Assembly: GCA_963169105.1 (NCBI GenBank)
Contig: OY720642.1
Coordinates: forward strand, 77,044,716-77,108,715
DNA from: Ceriagrion tenellum
Taxonomy: Eukaryota; Arthropoda; Insecta; Odonata; Coenagrionidae
DNA: 64,000 nt
Direction of reading: 5' to 3'
Shown: positions 44,930 through 55,300 of the stretch, one piece after another
Layout of the letters: each line of letters opens with the position of its first letter
How positions within the stretch are numbered: the stretch's first letter is position 1
Position numbers and translations under genes: made by a program
The notes under the pieces: model-generated
The model's input: the letters and a program-made list of their open reading frames with translations, nothing else
What the model was told of the DNA's origin: nothing
Database searches by the model: none

Positions 44930-45475
44930 TGGAATAACCAACCCAGGTTTCGGCATATTGTGCCATTGTTAAGGCCAATGAAAGCCGTTAGTAAAAGAAA
45001 TTGTGGGATCAAACTGTATTTACTGATTTCAACATTAAGAATATCTAAGTTTTTCGCAGAGTAACATCGTAGACCGGGTTTTATATTATCTAAACCCGCT
45101 GAGTGACTTAAAATCAATAAGGGTTTCAGCAATGTTTTTCTTAAAATCTGCAATATTCCACTACGAACATGGTAGAATTGATCGACGAATGACGAGACAT
45201 CCTTTCCGATGAGCTTATGTTTTCTCTGTATTTTCTTGGCTCTTCGGTAAGTATGCTCTAAACCATGATATCTGCGTTGAAATTTCATCTTTTTTAACTG
45301 AACTGTCACCAAAAATAATGCACAAAGTGCGCTAATTGGTTGAATTTGACATAAACCAACGTTTCGTTCGGGGTCAAAAGCAGCGCGCTAGCACACCGCA
45401 GTCGCAGGAGCCACTAAACCGAAATTAATGCCCACGCTCAAAATGGCCCCAATTCACATCGGCTAACTCACTTGT
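44930..45475 (-). repeat. Unknown repeat family X, copy 2, ending in a PLE-like motif
   Basis: Minus strand: shared 5' part (see copy 1), then an open frame from about 45288 (MKFQRRYHGLEHTYRRAKKI... to 44872). Downstream is CCTTAACAAT, GGCA-CAATA-TGCC, GAAACC-TG-GGTT, GG at 44975-44938, the same plan as the 30.8-kb PLE end. The frame includes ILSHSAGLDNIKPGL, which loosely recalls the N-terminal region of PLE proteins ('L.FL..C....I.Pk'). A PLE 5' portion is my best guess, but unproven. Confidence 0.55.
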
Positions 45476-45849
45476 GTCTTTTATCATTAAATTTAATTGG
45501 CTATCTTCATTCTCGTGTAATTTATTTTACAGTTTGTCATAATATAAATAATTTACTCTTGTGCATTAGTAATAGCGTACATGTGTTTATTTTACTGATG
45601 TCTTTGAAGACGTGGTGCTTACGCCACCTTCCGGCCTGCGTTATATCAAGATCGTTAAAATGCTGAACGTAAACGCAATTAATAATGGCACATGTGCGTC
45701 TCACCAAGAAAGGTTCTGTTCGGTTACATACGATGTCACATGAAGAATGCTTCTGTTTTGTCAACAAAAGAAACCACGACTCTTCTTGATTAGCCAGCTG
45801 AGCAACAGAACTTAAACGAGAGCCAACTCTAGCTTGAAGGAATGATTCT
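45476..45849. other. No feature seen
   Basis: No motif recognised on either strand. Confidence 0.35.
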
Positions 45850-46470
45850 AAGGCTCATAGTGCAGGCGGACTGATATGCTTAAGTTAAACCGCCTTGTGG
45901 TTACGCTCATAGAGCAATGCTGTTAACTATGCTCAATTAGAACTATGTTAAGCTATCACCATAAGTTATGCATAATTAATGCTCAAAAAGCGCCATGAGA
46001 ACCTTAACTTCCAAGCTGAAGCTCAATCGCCTTCCGGTTACGCTCTTCAGTCATGTTCTTTGTATGAGTTCAATGTGCACCACATTAATTACTGTACATC
46101 CTTAAGTTATTCTCGCAGTGGATATTTCCAGATTCTTTAAGTTGTGCTAAACGCCATTAGTCAAAAATTACATTAATACCATGTGAACCGTTCCCAATTC
46201 ACGTTCTTCAGTTATACTTAATGTGGCGCGCCTTAAGTACGGTCACACATTCAATGCGAATAGTCATTCAAAACAATGCGAATAGTCATTCAATTCAATG
46301 CAAACCATTTTAAGTTACGTCCATAATTTGCTCACAACTTGGACCTTCTCTAGTTACGTCCTTAGGTAATGCTTAATGTGATTAGCCCTAAGTTACGCAC
46401 CATGTGAACCGTTTCATGCCACGTCCTTCAGCTAGCCTGAAGTTACGTTCTCACATTCAATGCGGACAAG
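45850..46470 (+). repeat. Degenerate minisatellite-like region
   Basis: Short blocks recur in loose order: 'aagttacg(t/c)', 'ccttcag(t/c)', 'atgcttaatgtg', 'ccatgtgaaccgtt', 'cacattcaatgcg'. 'caatgcgaatagtcattcaa' occurs twice in tandem (46254, 46275). 'ccatgtgaaccgtt' is at 46180 and 46400. This looks like an old tandem array with an irregular unit of about 40 bases. Confidence 0.55.
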
Positions 46471-46712
46471 CCGTATGGATCCTCGACGGTGTCATTAGGG
46501 AGGAGGGGAGGTGGTTTAGAGAGGGGGAAACGGGGGAAATAGTGTTTCACAAAGGAGAGGCGGAAGACCTTCCGTGGCTCCCCCTCCCTCCCCTATTACC
46601 ACCACCAACTTCCCTCCCCTCCTGCGCCAATTTCCTCTCCTCCCCCTCTCATTTCCCCTCGCCACGGTCGCCGTCATCATCAACATCATCCTTTTTCACC
46701 CCCGTGCCCGGA

Positions 46713-46809
46713 ATGGCGGAGTTGAAGTCGTCGACTGACAAGGCGAGTCAGTTCGTCCACCCCACTGGGGGTTCCGCCGCCCGTCTTCTAAGTCTATCGC
46801 GAAGGAAAG
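46713..46809 (+). CDS. Candidate first coding exon, unknown protein
   Basis: ATG at 46713 sits in a fair start context (ccggaATGg) and opens MAELKSSTDKASQFVHPTGG, then SAARLLSLSRRK. The frame is followed at 46809 by AAG|GTAAGT, a near-perfect splice donor, leaving phase 1. Codon use is GC-rich and unlike the surrounding repeats, and upstream is a C/T-rich leader as found in 5' UTRs. The frame is also open upstream to 46404 (171 codons), but that part is low complexity. I do not recognise the peptide, and no downstream exon was found in this window. Confidence 0.3.
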
Positions 46810-47019
46810 GTAAGTTTGAACGAGGAAAGGTAATTTTGAATGGGTTGGAGGTAACAGGCCACGAGAAGACACAGCTTTGGCCAAAAACTATTCCAGGAAG
46901 TATCCTGCCACACTGGTAATGATAACCAGGCAGAGTAAAAACCCTTAAATATGTAAATCGGTAGTGCAAATCCATTAAATCTGTAAATATTAAATCACTG
47001 TCTTAGATTTCACTGTTCA
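46810..47019. other. Possible intron start; nothing recognised
   Basis: Follows the donor at 46810. A second donor-like 'aaaggtaattt' lies at 46828. Confidence 0.25.
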
Positions 47020-47905
47020 ATATTTAGAAATACAATACACTGACAAAATTAATGGTCTAGGTGTTATTGTAAACAACACGTTAACCTGAGATGAACACAT
47101 AGCACATATTTCTAATAAAGTCGTTAAAAACCTACATCAACAGAAAAGTTAACGTAACTTAGTGTCTTTGCCACTGGGATTTAAACTAACTAATACCTTA
47201 TTGATCACTCCTATTGAATCATGTTTTTTGGTAGCGTCAAATATTTCAAAATCTCAGTAATACAAACTGCAAAAAACTCAAACCTGTGCAATACGTTATG
47301 TGTGCGATATAGCATATAATGAGATTACACCGTGATACCATGAATTAAAAATTCTTAAAATTGAACATATTGGAAAATTGCAAATGGGTGTATTTATGCA
47401 TAACGTATTAAAAACTGGAACTCCTTCCTACATTTTTCAGCCTTATTTAGAAAATGTGGTTAAAAAATCGAGAAATAACAGAAATAAAAACAAATTAATT
47501 GTACCCTGTCACAGAAACACTGTGCACAATAACTATTCCTAAGTAACATTATGTTATGTATGGAATTCAATTCCGCAAGAGTTAAAAAATATCAAATCAA
47601 CAGAAAGATTTTTAAAAAGTTTGTAGTCTTTTTATGTCAATGAAACTTTATATTTAGGTAAAAATCTTCAATTAAATTTATAAAATATACTGTCTTTTTG
47701 ATCACTACAATGTATTGGTCTTGAAATTGTAAATATTTGTTGTGAACAAGAACTGTGAATGTGATAACATTTTTGCAATTGAGTGACATGTTTTGAAAGT
47801 GATTGCTGTAATTAATTTGCCTGAGATTAAATACATATTCCTGCTCGAAATGAAAATATTCCTAGAGGAAATTAATATCATTATCATTATTTTTATTATT
47901 AAAAC
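47020..47905 (+). pseudogene. LINE RT C-terminus with 3' UTR and ATT-type tail
   Basis: The + strand reads DKINGLGVIVNNTLT, EHIAHISNKVVKNLH (the 'FLGViiDe.LtW..HI..i..Ki.k.i' block), a gap with shifts, AIRYVCDIAYNEITP, ELKILKIEHIGKLQMGVFMH, NVLKTGTPSYI, then VWNSIPQELKNI (the 'WN.lP..lk...s...Fk' end). About 230 bases of UTR follow, ending in 'atcattatcattatttttat' and 'tatta', a degenerate short-unit tail. At least three disruptions make it inactive. Confidence 0.8.
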
Positions 47906-48312
47906 GCACAGAAAATTATGAGAAGCTGAAGAAAAAAGCTCATACGATGCCAACATCAAACCCAAAATTTTACATGCTCTACCAAAAGGCTTAAAGATGG
48001 ATTCTTTGGAACAGATGGAAATTAATTGGCAGTCAAGCAACCGTTTCAACGAGCTACTTTTTCCGCACCCCTCCCCTTACCTCAAAATTTCCCTTTTCAC
48101 AAGCCCTTACTCTATGTCCCTCTGCCTTTCCTCCCAAAAATTATTGTTCTCCAAACCCCTAATCCCCCTTCTCGGCGTAAGATTGCTTTCGTAACAATCA
48201 ATAAATAAAAGATAAAAAATTGTACCTAGAGATGCAGCAAGCTGCAAAACGCGTTTCTCGATTACAATAAATAACTGTGGAAAAGAACATTACTTATTTT
48301 CTATATGGATTC
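47906..48312 (+). mobile_element. PLE 3' end, copy 2, with internal deletion
   Basis: Encodes ANIKPKILHALPKGLKMDSL, EQMEINWQSSNRFNELLFPH. The second half matches the 13.6-kb copy (GLKMETLEKMEIIRQSSNL). The first half resembles the PLE RT 'p..YGLPKiHK' block, so the part between, including the GIY-YIG domain, is probably deleted. The 3' end holds a decayed ribozyme (CTAGAGA, T, GCAGC-AA-GCTGC, AAAAC, GCG) followed by 'gattacaataaataactgtg' and 'gaaaag'. Confidence 0.72.
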
Positions 48313-48494
48313 GACGCCAGCATTGCTGGGCATTGAGGGTTTGGTTGTGGATGAGTCTAAATTATCTCCTCAGTTATTTGCTCACTTCCTTAAAACGAAG
48401 AGTGTATCTTTGAAAAATGCCTAACTAACGCTGATATAAACTAAATGAAAGTTTGGAAATAAGATAGCACTTTGAGAAAACATATTCTTCCTAC
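48313..48494. other. No feature seen
   Basis: Short spacer. Confidence 0.35.
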
Positions 48495-48815
48495 ATTCTC
48501 ATAAGTCAGAGAAGCCAGGAGAATAACAGCTGCTGTAAAAAATAAATTGGAAGGTGCAATAGAGATGAAGCATGGCCGAAGAAGTATGAAGACCTAATGG
48601 ACGAAGATAATCACTCGTTTTAAACACCCAGAGCTCGAAGTTTGGATTTTTTTCAATAAAAAACTATTTGAAAATATCTGATGGTAACAAAAATTAACAA
48701 GTCCGAGAAACCAGGAGAATAACAGCTGCGGAAAAAAAAGAAATTGGAGGAAGCAATAGCGATGAAGCGTTACCGAAGAATTATGAAGACCTAATGGACG
48801 AAGAGAATCAATAAC
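48495..48815 (+). repeat. Direct duplication of about 110 bases
   Basis: 'gaagccaggagaataacagc' ... 'tatgaagacctaatggacga' at 48501-48612 recurs at 48701-48810 ('gaaaccaggagaataacagc' ... same end), about 85% alike with 200-base offset. The unit reads like the 5' portion joined to the RTE-like element downstream. Confidence 0.75.
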
Positions 48816-49039
48816 AAAGAATCCGTGCGAGGAGTTGTAGAGAAAATTAGAAAGTATCACAAAAACTCTGAGGAGATTCTTTTAATTTATCGGGCACAAT
48901 TGGCGGAATAATGGTCTATTGAAAATAATAATGGAGGGAGAAATCAATGAAAACAATTATACAGAAAGTGCAAAATAGAAAATTTCAGTCCAATATAGAA
49001 TGATATTAAAGTGAATCGTGAGGCGGAGAATGTAAAGTG

Positions 49040-49560
49040 ACTTGTAAAGCGGAGAAGAGCCCAAGCTAAGAAGGAATTCATGGGAAAAAGACAACTTCTG
49101 TACTCAAAGATGATGGGGCAACAAACCAGGAAACAGTATGTGAAAACATTCGTGTGTAGCGTGGCACTCAATGGATCAGAAGCACGGGCCAATGGAAACG
49201 CATACCAGAAAAGACTAGAGGCCTTCGAAACCTGACACTGGAGGAGGATTCTGAAAATAAAATGATCAAGCAAAAAGTTTATAGAAGACCAGAAGAGGAA
49301 AAGACCATATGGAACAAATAAAAAAAAAGACGAACAAGATGGATTGGATACACCCTGAGACACAATGGGTTTGTGAATGACATAATTGAAGGTAAAATAG
49401 AGGAAAAAGTCCCCAGAGGAAGATCAGGAATAAGTTCATGGCACAAATAAAGAGGAAGGTACATGGGAGGAGATAACAGGAGGTAAGGGAACTAGCATTT
49501 GATAGGGAAGGGTGGAGGGCTGAAGTCAACCAATCTTAGGATTAAACGACCAATGAAGAT
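49040..49560 (+). pseudogene. RTE-like LINE, RT C-terminus and 3' end
   Basis: RAQAKKEFMGKRQLLYSKMM, RKQYVKTFVCSVAL, RLEAFET, WRRILKIK, HNGFVNDIIEGKIEEKVPRG, GWRAEVNQS. Same order as the 11.2-kb copy, with different disruptions (a stop after ET in place of W, and a poly-A run near 49320). It ends 'ccaatcttaggattaaacga' and 'ccaatgaag'. Confidence 0.8.
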
Positions 49561-52500
49561 TAAAGTGAAGCAGGAATGAAGCGGTTGGCTGATAATATAC
49601 TGGAGAGGAAAGCTGTAGAAAAATTATCTTCATGTAGAGAGGATACCGCTGACAATAATTGATTTTTCACTCAATTCACACAACCCGTCTGCGAACATTT
49701 CCGTTATCCAATACATCAAAAAGATTTCAAATGCAAGCGCTGAAATATACATTTACTGGGCTAATAGAAAGTTTAGATGGGTAGGAGTTAGATATAAATT
49801 TGGAAAGTCGTAAAAAGTGAAATCAACGCCCGACATTTTATCTCATCTAACCTAGGAAATACTACTTCCTCTCGTATAGGGAAAAATTACTGTCCAATGT
49901 TAAGATACAGAGATAATGCAAGATTCGCTTCGTTTTTAATTAGGTATTACCACGCCGTCAGAGTTCCAGAGCTAATAGCAACTTCAATTAGATATTACTC
50001 TATGGAGTGACCATGGCTTCCAAAAATTGAAAGAATGAGATAAGAATGGCATGAAGAAAGAGGTCAAAAGAGTTAAGAGCAGAAGATTTCCTAGCTTTTG
50101 GATTTCCAAGCATGAAATACGAAATCAGTAAAGGATATTAGAATATTGACTAAATTTGATGATTGCTGTTAAAAAAAATAACAGGTAATCCGGGTGCAAT
50201 ACGAGTGGTGCGAACGTTGAAATATGTTTTCCCAAAATTAGCCGAAATTGCTCCAGATAAATTTGTTATTTACAATGGCTGTAGGAAACTCAGCGCTGCA
50301 AAATATTTTACAGAAAAACCTCCGTGGACAAGGATATTTCACAAAATATATGAGAAAGTTGACAACTAATGACTATTTCAGATTCTGCATTACATCTGGC
50401 TAGACAGAGTAAATTACTTAGGGTCAGACTAGTCGTATCTAAGCTTAAATCTGAATTCTTCTTATATACTCTACTTCATCCATAACAGCTGGGTTAGTAT
50501 TGTACAAAACAGAAAACCACTAAAATAGGTACTATGAAGCAATTGGAACATGAATAATTTATCAGAAAAAGGTCAATCTCCCAGCAAATTTAAGGTCGTT
50601 TTCATAAATGAAAGAAAAAAACGAGCATATTTAACCATTTCGCGGCGTATATGGTTTTCAATCAGTTTTCTTAAAAGTGTCATTTTATGATGCAAAAACG
50701 AAAGTCATTTCTTTTATTTAATTTTCATTTCCAATGTTATACCTTTATAAAGAAGCTGGAGCATACCTTTGATTGTTAATTATAAGTTTGTTTATAAATA
50801 TTACCTCATACGCAAATCATTTATTTTTATAGATTTTTTTAAAACCTCTATGTAGAACCTCCGTAACATTCAAATACAACAGGGTAGCAACGGAGATTTC
50901 AGTCAGTCGTCGAGGCTAAAGAATAAGTTTTTTAGGGGAAATGACAAAAGTCGATCGTCGCCGCGAAGCTCTAATAGTTGTAGATCGACTTTAGCCGATT
51001 ATTGATGTTAATAGGTTAAAAGACCCGAGGCAAAAATTGATTTTTTAAAATACGCCATACATATAAAATTACTCTTGTGTTGTCGTTACCGACGTAGACA
51101 GGTAATCGAACGGCATCACCGGGCATTAGTCACATGATATCGTTCCGCACCGCTCTGCACCCGTAAGTGTAGGGCGGAACGGGCACGAGGACCAAGTTGA
51201 TGAGGTTGGGGTGACTTTCGAAATTCAGGAAAGGAAAAAGGGAAAAAAATGCGCCGGAACAGTCCTTTTCTTATCTCTTTCCTCCTCGGCCGCAAGGTGA
51301 GCGTTCTATCAAAGTGACACAAAATCAAACGGCCAAGGAGGGGTAATTCCTGAGCCTCCCACTCCCCCTGCACGGCGCTGCCGCATATCTCACACGGCAC
51401 TAAACTTTCCCATCTTCTCTTGAATTCTCTTCGCTTTCTGCCACGGTACTCAGACGGCAGTGAGGAAGTTCTGTCATTATTGAACACGTATTATCTAGTA
51501 GCGTACTCGGAGCAATTGAGATAACGTCCTAGTCCGTTATCGCGCTCCAAGCTTCCAAATTACACGGTACTTCCTAGGAAAAACGCTCCCGAAGAGATAT
51601 GTCAGGGTGCTTCATAATGACCACGTTGGAGTAGGAGGATAACGTTACCGGCGAAGATGATTAAGTTATAACTAATCTCATTCACCTCACTCAAGTGCCA
51701 GGAAGGGAAGGACAGGTACGATAAAAAACTGCCAATCAACAACTAACCTTAAAATGCCCCGTTTGTCTATCCTGCACTCTAATGTACTCTGCTCCGATGT
51801 ATCTACTCCATTTTTATATGTGATTAATTGTAATCGTAGGCTCACTGATTAGTTAATACTAGTCAAAATCGCTATCGTGATAAAGAATGGAGTTTTTAAA
51901 AATTATAATAGTTGTTTTTGTTCCAGCCTACGCAGCTATAGTAGGTTTATCAAATCTACGGAAAAAAATTAAATAGTACCTCACATCTCACTGCAGTGTA
52001 AATAATATAACGTCTGGCGCGGAATTTTCAATTTATTTTCCGTCAACATACAAACAAAAATAACTTTTTTTGTTGCCTCAGTGCTTTACACTCGACTCAG
52101 CGAAGATCAATCTTTTCCTGTCCGCTATATGGCGGGATAAATCATTTTAATTTCACATATAAGTACCGAATAATATATCCAATGAACGGCGAAAATAAAT
52201 CCACGTTTTTCTAACCACAATATTCAATAAAACAAATTTCGAGATTATTGACGAATTCCTCCTCTACTGCTTCGTAATGAATTCCGGCTGTTAAAACTTC
52301 CTTCGTCTGGGGGATGAATTTGCATTCCAAGAACGCGGAATCGGACATTTAACAAAAAAAATGAGAAAGGAAAGAGGAAAAATATTCGACGAGGGAACAA
52401 AAATCATTCCCCCGGGATCACACCCTCCCAATATCCCCTCTCATCCGGAGGTACGTATCTACATTATAATGCAGTTTGAAGTTGTGTCTATTACTTTATA

Positions 52501-53792
52501 TTCCATTATGCACAATGCATTATGCGCAAGTAATACGATTGGTTATCTTGGCTGCCTGTTTTAATTTCTCAATCACTAATGTTTGATCTGAAATCTGTGT
52601 ACTGTTACCCTGATTTTCACAAATTAAGTATGGATTATCTTATTCATTGATTATTATTGGTTATATGTGGTGCTCCTTAATGATATTTATATGTATTGCT
52701 TTCACCATTGACCCCATTTGGTGTGGCATGTAATTATGTTTCAATGTTCCAGGGGAGTCCCAGAAAATAAAGACTATTTTCAATTAAATTCAATACATTT
52801 TCATTAAACTTCGGGAGCCACGATAAGGATATTTAGCAAGGATTGTTTGGACACCAACAATTTTTTGTGATCAAGCAGATGATGAACTTAATTGGGAAAA
52901 ATTTTAATGGATACATTGGGGTTGTTTTAACCCTATAGGTACAAACGCTAAAACTGTTCGAAGAAGTACTCCAGTTCTTTGCCTAATTTGTGCGCACAGT
53001 ACATACAAAACTAAATGAGTGATAATAATAACCGTTGTTACTGGTGTGTTATAAATAAAGTAACGGAAAATTCTTAAAAGTGAAAAATGACAGGGCTATT
53101 CCGATATACATCAACTAAATACATGCATTACTTGGATTCATGTTCGCCTGGCTGTGATTCGGTAGTAGTCACGAATTGTAAGGGAAGTAATAGCATTAAT
53201 ATACATGGGTACTACTGCCTACAGACATTACGGCGATAAGACAGGGTAAAAAAAATCTCTTCAGACGAAGGGGTGTGCTGTATTTAAAAAGCCTTCCTAT
53301 AAATCTTCGTGTCGATTCCTCCCTTCGTGAGTTAATAGCCTTCGATTCCAGTTAATATAAATACTTAGAGATTTAATGTTGGTACAATACTGGTCAAGAA
53401 TGGTTAATGTGGTTCTTTGTCACTTTCCTATCGCTGCGGTTCAGGTCCATTCTTCATGCCCGGCCTCACTTCAACTTAGCATTCTTTCTGCCAATCAACA
53501 ACGCATCTAAATTTCTGTACTTTCCACTTTGAAATCCAGTGTTTTAGAGATTTAACTCGGTGGATTCTACCATCCATGATCATAGAAATAAAAAAAAGCT
53601 TTCTCCTTGAGAACTTCATTTAAAAACAGATATGTAAGATGATCTGATTTTAAAACTACGCTCTATAGAAATAAATAAGTTACTTCAGGTAAAACAGATT
53701 CCCACAGGGCTTTGATAGAGGTAGGATCTTGCGTATTTTTGGTTGCCCCCTTGTTATTTCCTGCATTATACGACACAAGAAGCCGACAGGAT
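49561..53792. other. Long stretch without recognised features
   Basis: A 68-codon frame at 50163-50369 (opening MLLKKITGNPGAIRVVRTLK) looks protein-like in composition but is unrecognised. A 123-codon minus frame at 51116-51487 lies in a GC-richer patch. No tRNA boxes, LINE ends or terminal repeats were found. 'ttaaccatttcgcggcg' (50631) and 'taataggttaa' (51008) hint at TTAA-type ends but are too short to call. Confidence 0.35.
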
Positions 53793-53830
53793 CTGAAGAA
53801 GCCGGCGCAACATTGCCGAGAAACTGGAGC
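53793..53830 (+). ncRNA. Hammerhead-like motif, weak
   Basis: CTGAAGA, AGC, CGGC-GCAACATT-GCCG, A, GAAAC, TGGAGC. The core strings are present, but helix I and the GUH triplet are not. It lies 70 bases upstream of the MITE at 53902. Likely another PLE remnant. Confidence 0.35.
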
Positions 53831-53901
53831 AAGGAAAGCCAGAAAAAATTGAAGATCCAACCTTCAACGGTGCACACATCCATGATAAATTTTTTAGTTA
53901 T

Positions 53902-54257
53902 GGGGTCGTGCATTAACTACATAACCGACTTAGGGGAGAGGGGTCGCCTAAAACCTTCGGCGGGTGACGAGGGGAAGGGGTTCACTCAAAGTAACGTACC
54001 TATTACAATGCGCCTCTTTACGTTTCTTACTCGTCAACATCGCGTCGACAATACTAGAGTTTAACATGAGGAAGGGTGCGCGGGGTGTTAATGATAAACT
54101 CACTCAATAATTGAGAAAATATTTTTTTAAAGTGAAAAATTCATTTGTTGAGACAACGTTACATGTCAGGGGGTTGGGAAAAATACTACGGTTGTCAACG
54201 AAGCGGGTGAGGGGGTAAAAAAATTACCGAAAACGGTAACGTAGTTTACGCATCTCA
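53902..54257 (+). mobile_element. Harbinger-like MITE, copy 3
   Basis: Starts GGGGTCGTGCATTAACTACA and passes the shared blocks 'ggggtcgcctaaaaccttcg', 'cgtttcttactcgtcaacat', 'actcaataattgagaaaata', 'acgttacatgtcaggggg'. It ends 'ggtaacgtagtttacgcatc', a decayed terminal repeat. Target duplication is not clear. Confidence 0.75.
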
Positions 54258-54429
54258 TTATTACTTTTTTCTACAAATCTGGTAGATATTTTTTCCAAAC
54301 TAAATCTTTTCCTTTGCCTCATATCTTCCTTTCTCTTATCCATTCGCTGGCTTACGAAGCCGTGAACGAAGCACAATTTTCAGGGGTAAAAAAAATAAAA
54401 TCAGCTACTTTTCGGAACTCCTGTCAAAA
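54258..54429. other. No feature seen
   Basis: Short AT-rich spacer. Confidence 0.4.
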
Positions 54430-54790
54430 CTTTCACCCCAGGAGAAGGAAAAGAAAGTGGATGAGATGAGGTTGGGGGGAAAGGCCTGAGGAGGGAGCAG
54501 AAGCAGTCTTAGGAGGTGTGTAAGGGTCGATAGAGCAGGGGAGGAGGCGAAAGAATTGAGAGGTGTAGTAGGGAGAGGAAGTATAGAAGGGGCGGGGAGG
54601 AGGGAGAAGGGACCGGATGGCGGCAGAGGTGGGATCAATATGAGAAGTGGGCGAACAACCCCACATCCCTCCTCCCACCTCAAGCCCTCTCCACATAAAT
54701 TTCCCTCCCTCCCACTCCCAAATACCCCGCCCCTACACCTCACTCCTCCCTCACCTATTCCGCCCCGCTTTTTCACCCAGCCACTACAAA
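54430..54790. repeat. Purine tract followed by pyrimidine tract
   Basis: 54430-54640 is G/A-rich and 54655-54790 C/T-rich on the + strand, so the two halves can partly fold on each other (for instance 'gaggtgggat' with 'atccctcctcccacct'). The frames across it (139 codons minus, 124 plus) are low-complexity artefacts. Confidence 0.55.
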
Positions 54791-55029
54791 CCTCTTGTCT
54801 TATCATTCTTACCGAACAATTCATCCTATCTGGTTCTTGGGCCTGTCAAAAAATTGTGATCCCTCATACATATTATTACATCTACCATATCAAAGGATTT
54901 TCTGTAGCTCGCCGCGAGCAAACGTTTTAATACTTAAAAATTTGGAGCAGTCATCTAGTTAAAAAACAGTGGCTGGTTCTTTAGGGTTTCAAAGATTCCA
55001 ACCGTTGGATTTACAAATGATATGGTACG
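54791..55029. other. No feature seen
   Basis: Nothing recognised. Confidence 0.4.
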
Positions 55030-55172
55030 AAGTCACTCGCGGAGGTGCATGTACATCAAGGGTTGAAATTCGCCATGATAAATCATTTGACTGACCAGGA
55101 TCCGAAGCCGGATCTCCCAAACACCAGTCAGATGTGATAGCCAGTTACACCACCAAGCCATCTTCCTTCGAG
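55030..55172 (-). mobile_element. tRNA-derived SINE head (family S4)
   Basis: Minus strand: 'gatggcttggtggtgtaact' (A-box-like), 'ggctatcacatctgactggt', 'gtttgggagatccggcttcg', 'gatcctggtcagtcaaatga'. GCTTCGGATCC resembles a B box. Spacing of the boxes is tRNA-like; acceptor-stem pairing is poor, so a SINE rather than a tRNA gene. Confidence 0.55.
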
Positions 55173-55221
55173 GCGAATTTTGAGTGTGGTGTTTGCAAAT
55201 TGAAAGACTACATTAATCTAA

Positions 55222-55300
55222 GACAAACATAACATACATGCCTGACGGACTAAAACTATCCACCTTTGTTCGCGTAGCCGACCGGGAGAACATGGTCTAT
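55222..55300 (-). mobile_element. SINE family S3 trace
   Basis: 'agacaaacataacatacatg' followed by 'accgggagaacatgg' matches the pieces near 33.66 and 33.93 kb in order, heavily decayed. Confidence 0.3.

Noticed and set aside
46254..46295. CRISPR-like repeats
   Set aside because: Two tandem 20-mers with no spacer series, in eukaryotic satellite-like DNA.
46404..46919. 171-codon frame as one uninterrupted gene
   Set aside because: The upstream half is low-complexity C/T-rich sequence and reads into satellite DNA; only the short part from 46713 to the splice donor is kept as a candidate.
50631..51018. Second piggyBac-like MITE
   Set aside because: TTAACC and GGTTAA occur at both edges, but the ends match for only a few bases, within chance.
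54405..54930. 139-codon minus and 124-codon plus frames
   Set aside because: Same strand-bias artefact over a purine/pyrimidine switch.
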